From assembly GCA_937915735.1 (NCBI GenBank), contig CALGGS010000022.1, positions 1 through 17,040 on the forward strand: 17,040 nt of DNA, given 5' to 3'. The position numbers and the translations under genes are program-made. Shown here piece by piece: positions 15,301 through 17,040 of this stretch; the stretch's first letter is position 1, and each line of letters starts with the position of its first letter. Source of the DNA: an uncultured Treponema sp. Its GTDB lineage: Bacteria; Spirochaetota; Spirochaetia; Treponematales; Treponemataceae. Under the pieces are notes generated by a model. That model was not told the DNA's origin, searched no databases, and saw nothing but the letters and a program-made list of their open reading frames with translations.

Positions 15301-17040
15301 GTTAAAAAATGTTGCGTGGGGAAGCGCTTCTGTTGTCACGGATTCTTCCGGCACGAGCTTTGAGATTTCTGGCGAGGAAAATGCTACGATTGAATATTCA
15401 ATTGACAATGGCGAAAACTGGCAGACATATTCAGGCTTAGTTTCCCTAAAAAATAACGGAACCTATTACATTTTAGCAAAGCAGACTGATCAGGCTGGTA
15501 ACGAATCAGAGCCGTCTAGCGTTGTGACAGTTACCGTTGATAAGGGCTACCTTTTGACGGCAATCTCCGCGACAACCGTAAACGGAACTTATTCGACAAG
15601 TACTAATACTAAAGCAATTGAAGGAACCATTACCTTCCGTAAGGCTGTTACTATTGAACAGGGCGCGACTGTAACTTTAAATGTGGGAAACACAAGTGAT
15701 AGCTCAACATCAAAGACTGTCGCGATTAACGAGTGTTCATCTAGCTCAGCGACTAACACGCTCTTTACATTCACTTATACAATTTCAGATGGAGACTATA
15801 TCGTTGACGATGATAAACTCCTGAATGTTACTGACTGGAGTTTTAGCTCTGTAACATACAGTGGAAACACTGTTGATATGACATTTAACACTGTAGTTAC
15901 AGAAGGAAAAGCCTTTAGCGACAATCGGGAGATAAAGATTTTAACTGGAGTTCCTTGGGTTAAAGATGTTTCATTGACCGGAACTGGAAGCAAGGCAATC
16001 CTTACAGTGACATTTGACAGGGAAATCTCAAAAAATAGCGGAAATATCACCTTTACGCAGGACCCAAGCTCTTATCGTGTTCCGGCTGTGCTTACGGCAA
16101 GCGAATACAACAGCATTCCAACTGCGGCACAAAGCTCATACTCAAAGGGAATGAACGGTGCGACACTGGGAAGTGACAGCACTCTCACGAACGACACGAG
16201 TACAAAATATGTGCTTGATTATACCAAAGATATCGATGATTCTACTTTAGTCGGATATTTTACAGCCGCGAACTTGCATGTAGTCTCTATTCCTATTGTT
16301 GCAAGTGCCGTAGAGGCAAATGAAAATGTCCTTACGGTCACGCTTGGCACGACATACGAGCTTCCTACAAAGGGGGCGACATATACGCTTTCAATTCCTG
16401 CAAATGCCGTAACAGACGAGGTACAGAACAAAAATAATGAATATTCAAAGACTGTAACGGCGGAAGGAATAGAGGCTCCTGAAATCCGAATAAACAAGGA
16501 AAGCCAAAAAATCACCATCTCGGACACTAACAGTCCGACAACGAGCGCAAGCGTAAACACTCCTGCAACGGCAAGCATGAAAATAAGTTGTCGTACTCCT
16601 GAGGCAATTATTTACTACGCAAAAACCGCGGACTCTAATGCAACAAGTGATACATCAACAGTAAACACTTCGATTACAGTCTCTCAAACGGCAAAACCGA
16701 AAGTTTCTGCTTTGTCATTGTACACTCCAAGCACGAATATAACCGTTACGGACACTCTTGGCACAGAAGTTTCTGGCTATGGCACGGCTACTGGCATGAA
16801 ATATGCGATTGCAGCCTATGCTAAAAAAGATTCTTACGAATCTGACAAATCTTATGAATACGCGACTAGAACCGTCCTCAAATTGAACATCAGTGCCTAC
16901 GGTAACGGAAGTAGTCAGTGTGCCTATGGCTCTGCTTCTGCCGTGACAGAAAACGGCACAACTCTGACTTACGACAAGCTTAGAATTTGGATTCAGGGCG
17001 GAGACGCGACTTCAGGCGGAAACAGCCTTGACCCATTCCC
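12389..17040 (+). CDS. Giant Ig-like repeat lipoprotein, second of a tandem pair (3' end outside window)
   Basis: The frame from ATG 12389 stays open to the last base, giving 1550 full codons. The signal peptide (MKKSFIKNIAKIFALSLL) ends in the lipobox FFSC, with Cys25 at 12461-12463, then GESSGLGPEVDLTAP, almost the same as the upstream gene. The layout matches that paralogue: N-terminal Ig-like domains, YFVWWPEAD (residues 331-339), and further Ig-like domains with QPPSITVNSPESSS-type linkers. Then come SwmB-like units (14570-14926, 14936-15280), an OmpL47-like Ig unit (15281-15543, EYSIDNGENW...DQAGNESE), a third SwmB-like unit (15548 to about 15950), and REISKNSGNIT at residue 1211. A domain like the chitobiase C-terminus follows (about 16570-16860, CRTPEAIIYYAKTADSN), and the visible part ends in LDPFP. 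Alignment to ISPFP in the paralogue suggests about 75-80 residues lie beyond the window. No enzyme motif was seen. It is probably a surface or periplasmic lipoprotein of unknown function. Confidence 0.88.
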   Translation, partial: MKKSFIKNIAKIFALSLLVSLFFSCGESSGLGPEVDLTAPVVSITSHEDDDYVPSCFTLEGTAYDNEAVTEIAIDFSDAGLYYKITPGQKNWYEKTSSSDWTEMGEGLSSCISSDGSWYWSVYVDTSKASWDDSTFELTLNASDALENTGKTSTVTLALIVDKENPDVMIYSPDLFTGSYEGVKSTTESYLLCDGNVISKLLNGDLTLSGRQSNADSFKQLRIEFDNGSLSSGTAKVTGDYTTAFTDTDTIAQNVDLGDEEAPTVYYSKTLRTGDDGVSDLRNWSMTINASDWSTTESGKSNGLDTGKKIIRVISTSLSDSGNWQRKVIGYFVWWPEADKPWIKTYTGDEDYSDNLYEIYPSANFTGSAQDDDGIASLTYKIEKTSDSDKTYDTYTDTTSLTLSEDEAKYSAWSFRTPSQNGEYRVTLTVTDLNGESASITRYFKILDVQPPSITVNSPESSSSVLSSSSGNIDFDLTVSDDGTVDSLVLVYLNPNMSDDVDNQIKYLSGTASEFDSATADGYTDSEGNILFSLTLPEPTSDSDKNVNVYSLKKTLNIFDDLKIDGTAKCLETMNFIFRAKDNGGSNKVVSFSLSGDSEAPDLTISTITLYDSSNNYVTFDGVDSNGTYTFGETPTLPKIEDGYYALLTGTWSDNSTSAWTSLSELKISDITFIWGDENATVTPSQDGTWTKKVTTLPTASSSISVSITDFGGNTKKTYQSVMIESTSASLERIGSNDDDGSYKSGDEIEITLEFNKSVTFTGANPSLTLNNEATAAYSGGNGTSTHVFKYTVSSGEDIEKLGVSKIVSDNTTWQDTATSDSFTPILPASGSSNSLEGSRNICVDTVSPKIESITAISSNGYYKEGDSIILKMTFIENVEVDGVSNLALVFSHQNNSSPVTTGSATVTGSKTILFTYTVQSGDNASPLTISSISNSGVTITDEAGNALDWTLPSVTATSIYVDTEAPPAPELKNVAWGSASVVTDSSGTSFEISGEENATIEYSIDNGENWQTYSGLVSLKNNGTYYILAKQTDQAGNESEPSSVVTVTVDKGYLLTAISATTVNGTYSTSTNTKAIEGTITFRKAVTIEQGATVTLNVGNTSDSSTSKTVAINECSSSSATNTLFTFTYTISDGDYIVDDDKLLNVTDWSFSSVTYSGNTVDMTFNTVVTEGKAFSDNREIKILTGVPWVKDVSLTGTGSKAILTVTFDREISKNSGNITFTQDPSSYRVPAVLTASEYNSIPTAAQSSYSKGMNGATLGSDSTLTNDTSTKYVLDYTKDIDDSTLVGYFTAANLHVVSIPIVASAVEANENVLTVTLGTTYELPTKGATYTLSIPANAVTDEVQNKNNEYSKTVTAEGIEAPEIRINKESQKITISDTNSPTTSASVNTPATASMKISCRTPEAIIYYAKTADSNATSDTSTVNTSITVSQTAKPKVSALSLYTPSTNITVTDTLGTEVSGYGTATGMKYAIAAYAKKDSYESDKSYEYATRTVLKLNISAYGNGSSQCAYGSASAVTENGTTLTYDKLRIWIQGGDATSGGNSLDPF
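14570..15950 (+). repeat. Repeat array in the second lipoprotein, colinear with that of the first
   Basis: SwmB-like units lie at 14570-14926 (GSYKSGDEIEITLEF), 14936-15280 (GYYKEGDSIILKMTF) and 15548 to about 15950. An OmpL47-like Ig unit (15281-15543) sits between the second and third. The order and number of units match 9044-10477 in the upstream gene. Confidence 0.65.

Noticed and set aside
9044..15950. DNA-level tandem repeats or a CRISPR-like array in the lipoprotein genes
   Set aside because: The repeated units are about 350-400 bases and similar only as protein. There are no short identical repeats with regular spacers.
16219..16578. 119-codon minus-strand frame within the second lipoprotein
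   Set aside because: It is hydrophobic because Ser/Thr/Asn-rich sense codons read as Val/Leu/Ala-type codons in antisense. The same effect produces several other minus-strand frames in this region, and none has a start signal.

Overview
The window looks like an ordinary chromosomal segment of a spirochaete, most likely a host-associated Treponema. This is inferred from the gene set: a LolC/E-type permease paired with a TPR secretory protein, a short TtcA-like protein, and giant Ser/Thr-rich lipoproteins with Ig-like repeats. It is also inferred from the moderate-to-low GC content. No rRNA, tRNA, insertion sequence, phage gene or CRISPR array was seen. The genus is a guess from gene content and style, not from a marker gene.

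Positions 1-5793 hold a forward run of five genes. They are the 3' end of an acetolactate-synthase-like ThDP enzyme, an exported TPR protein with a FlgT-like C-terminus, a LolC/E-family permease, a membrane-anchored DUF4340-like protein, and a TtcA-like tRNA thiolation PP-loop protein. Spacing is tight from the TPR gene onward: 1 nt, 54 nt, then a 29-nt overlap. These four genes probably share a transcript. A RluA-family pseudouridine synthase lies on the minus strand (5752-6738) and overlaps the TtcA-like gene tail to tail by 42 bp.

Positions 6739-6922 are an AT-rich divergent intergenic region with candidate promoters in both directions and a threefold 7-bp tandem repeat.

The rest of the window (6923-17040) is taken by two consecutive giant lipoprotein genes 21 nt apart. 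Both encode a signal peptide ending in a lipobox cysteine and share a mature N-terminus (CGESSGLG-x-EVDL). Both follow the same order of modules: N-terminal Ig-like region, a YF[I/V]WWPExD motif, more Ig-like domains, two SwmB-like repeats, an OmpL47-like Ig domain, a third SwmB-like repeat, an SGNIT block, a chitobiase-C-like domain and a PFP-containing C-terminal block. They are old tandem paralogues, and the second runs off the window near its expected C-terminal block. This pair is the most interesting part of the window: a probable surface or periplasmic adhesin-like lipoprotein family of unknown function. I found no convincing new defence, toxin or mobile system.
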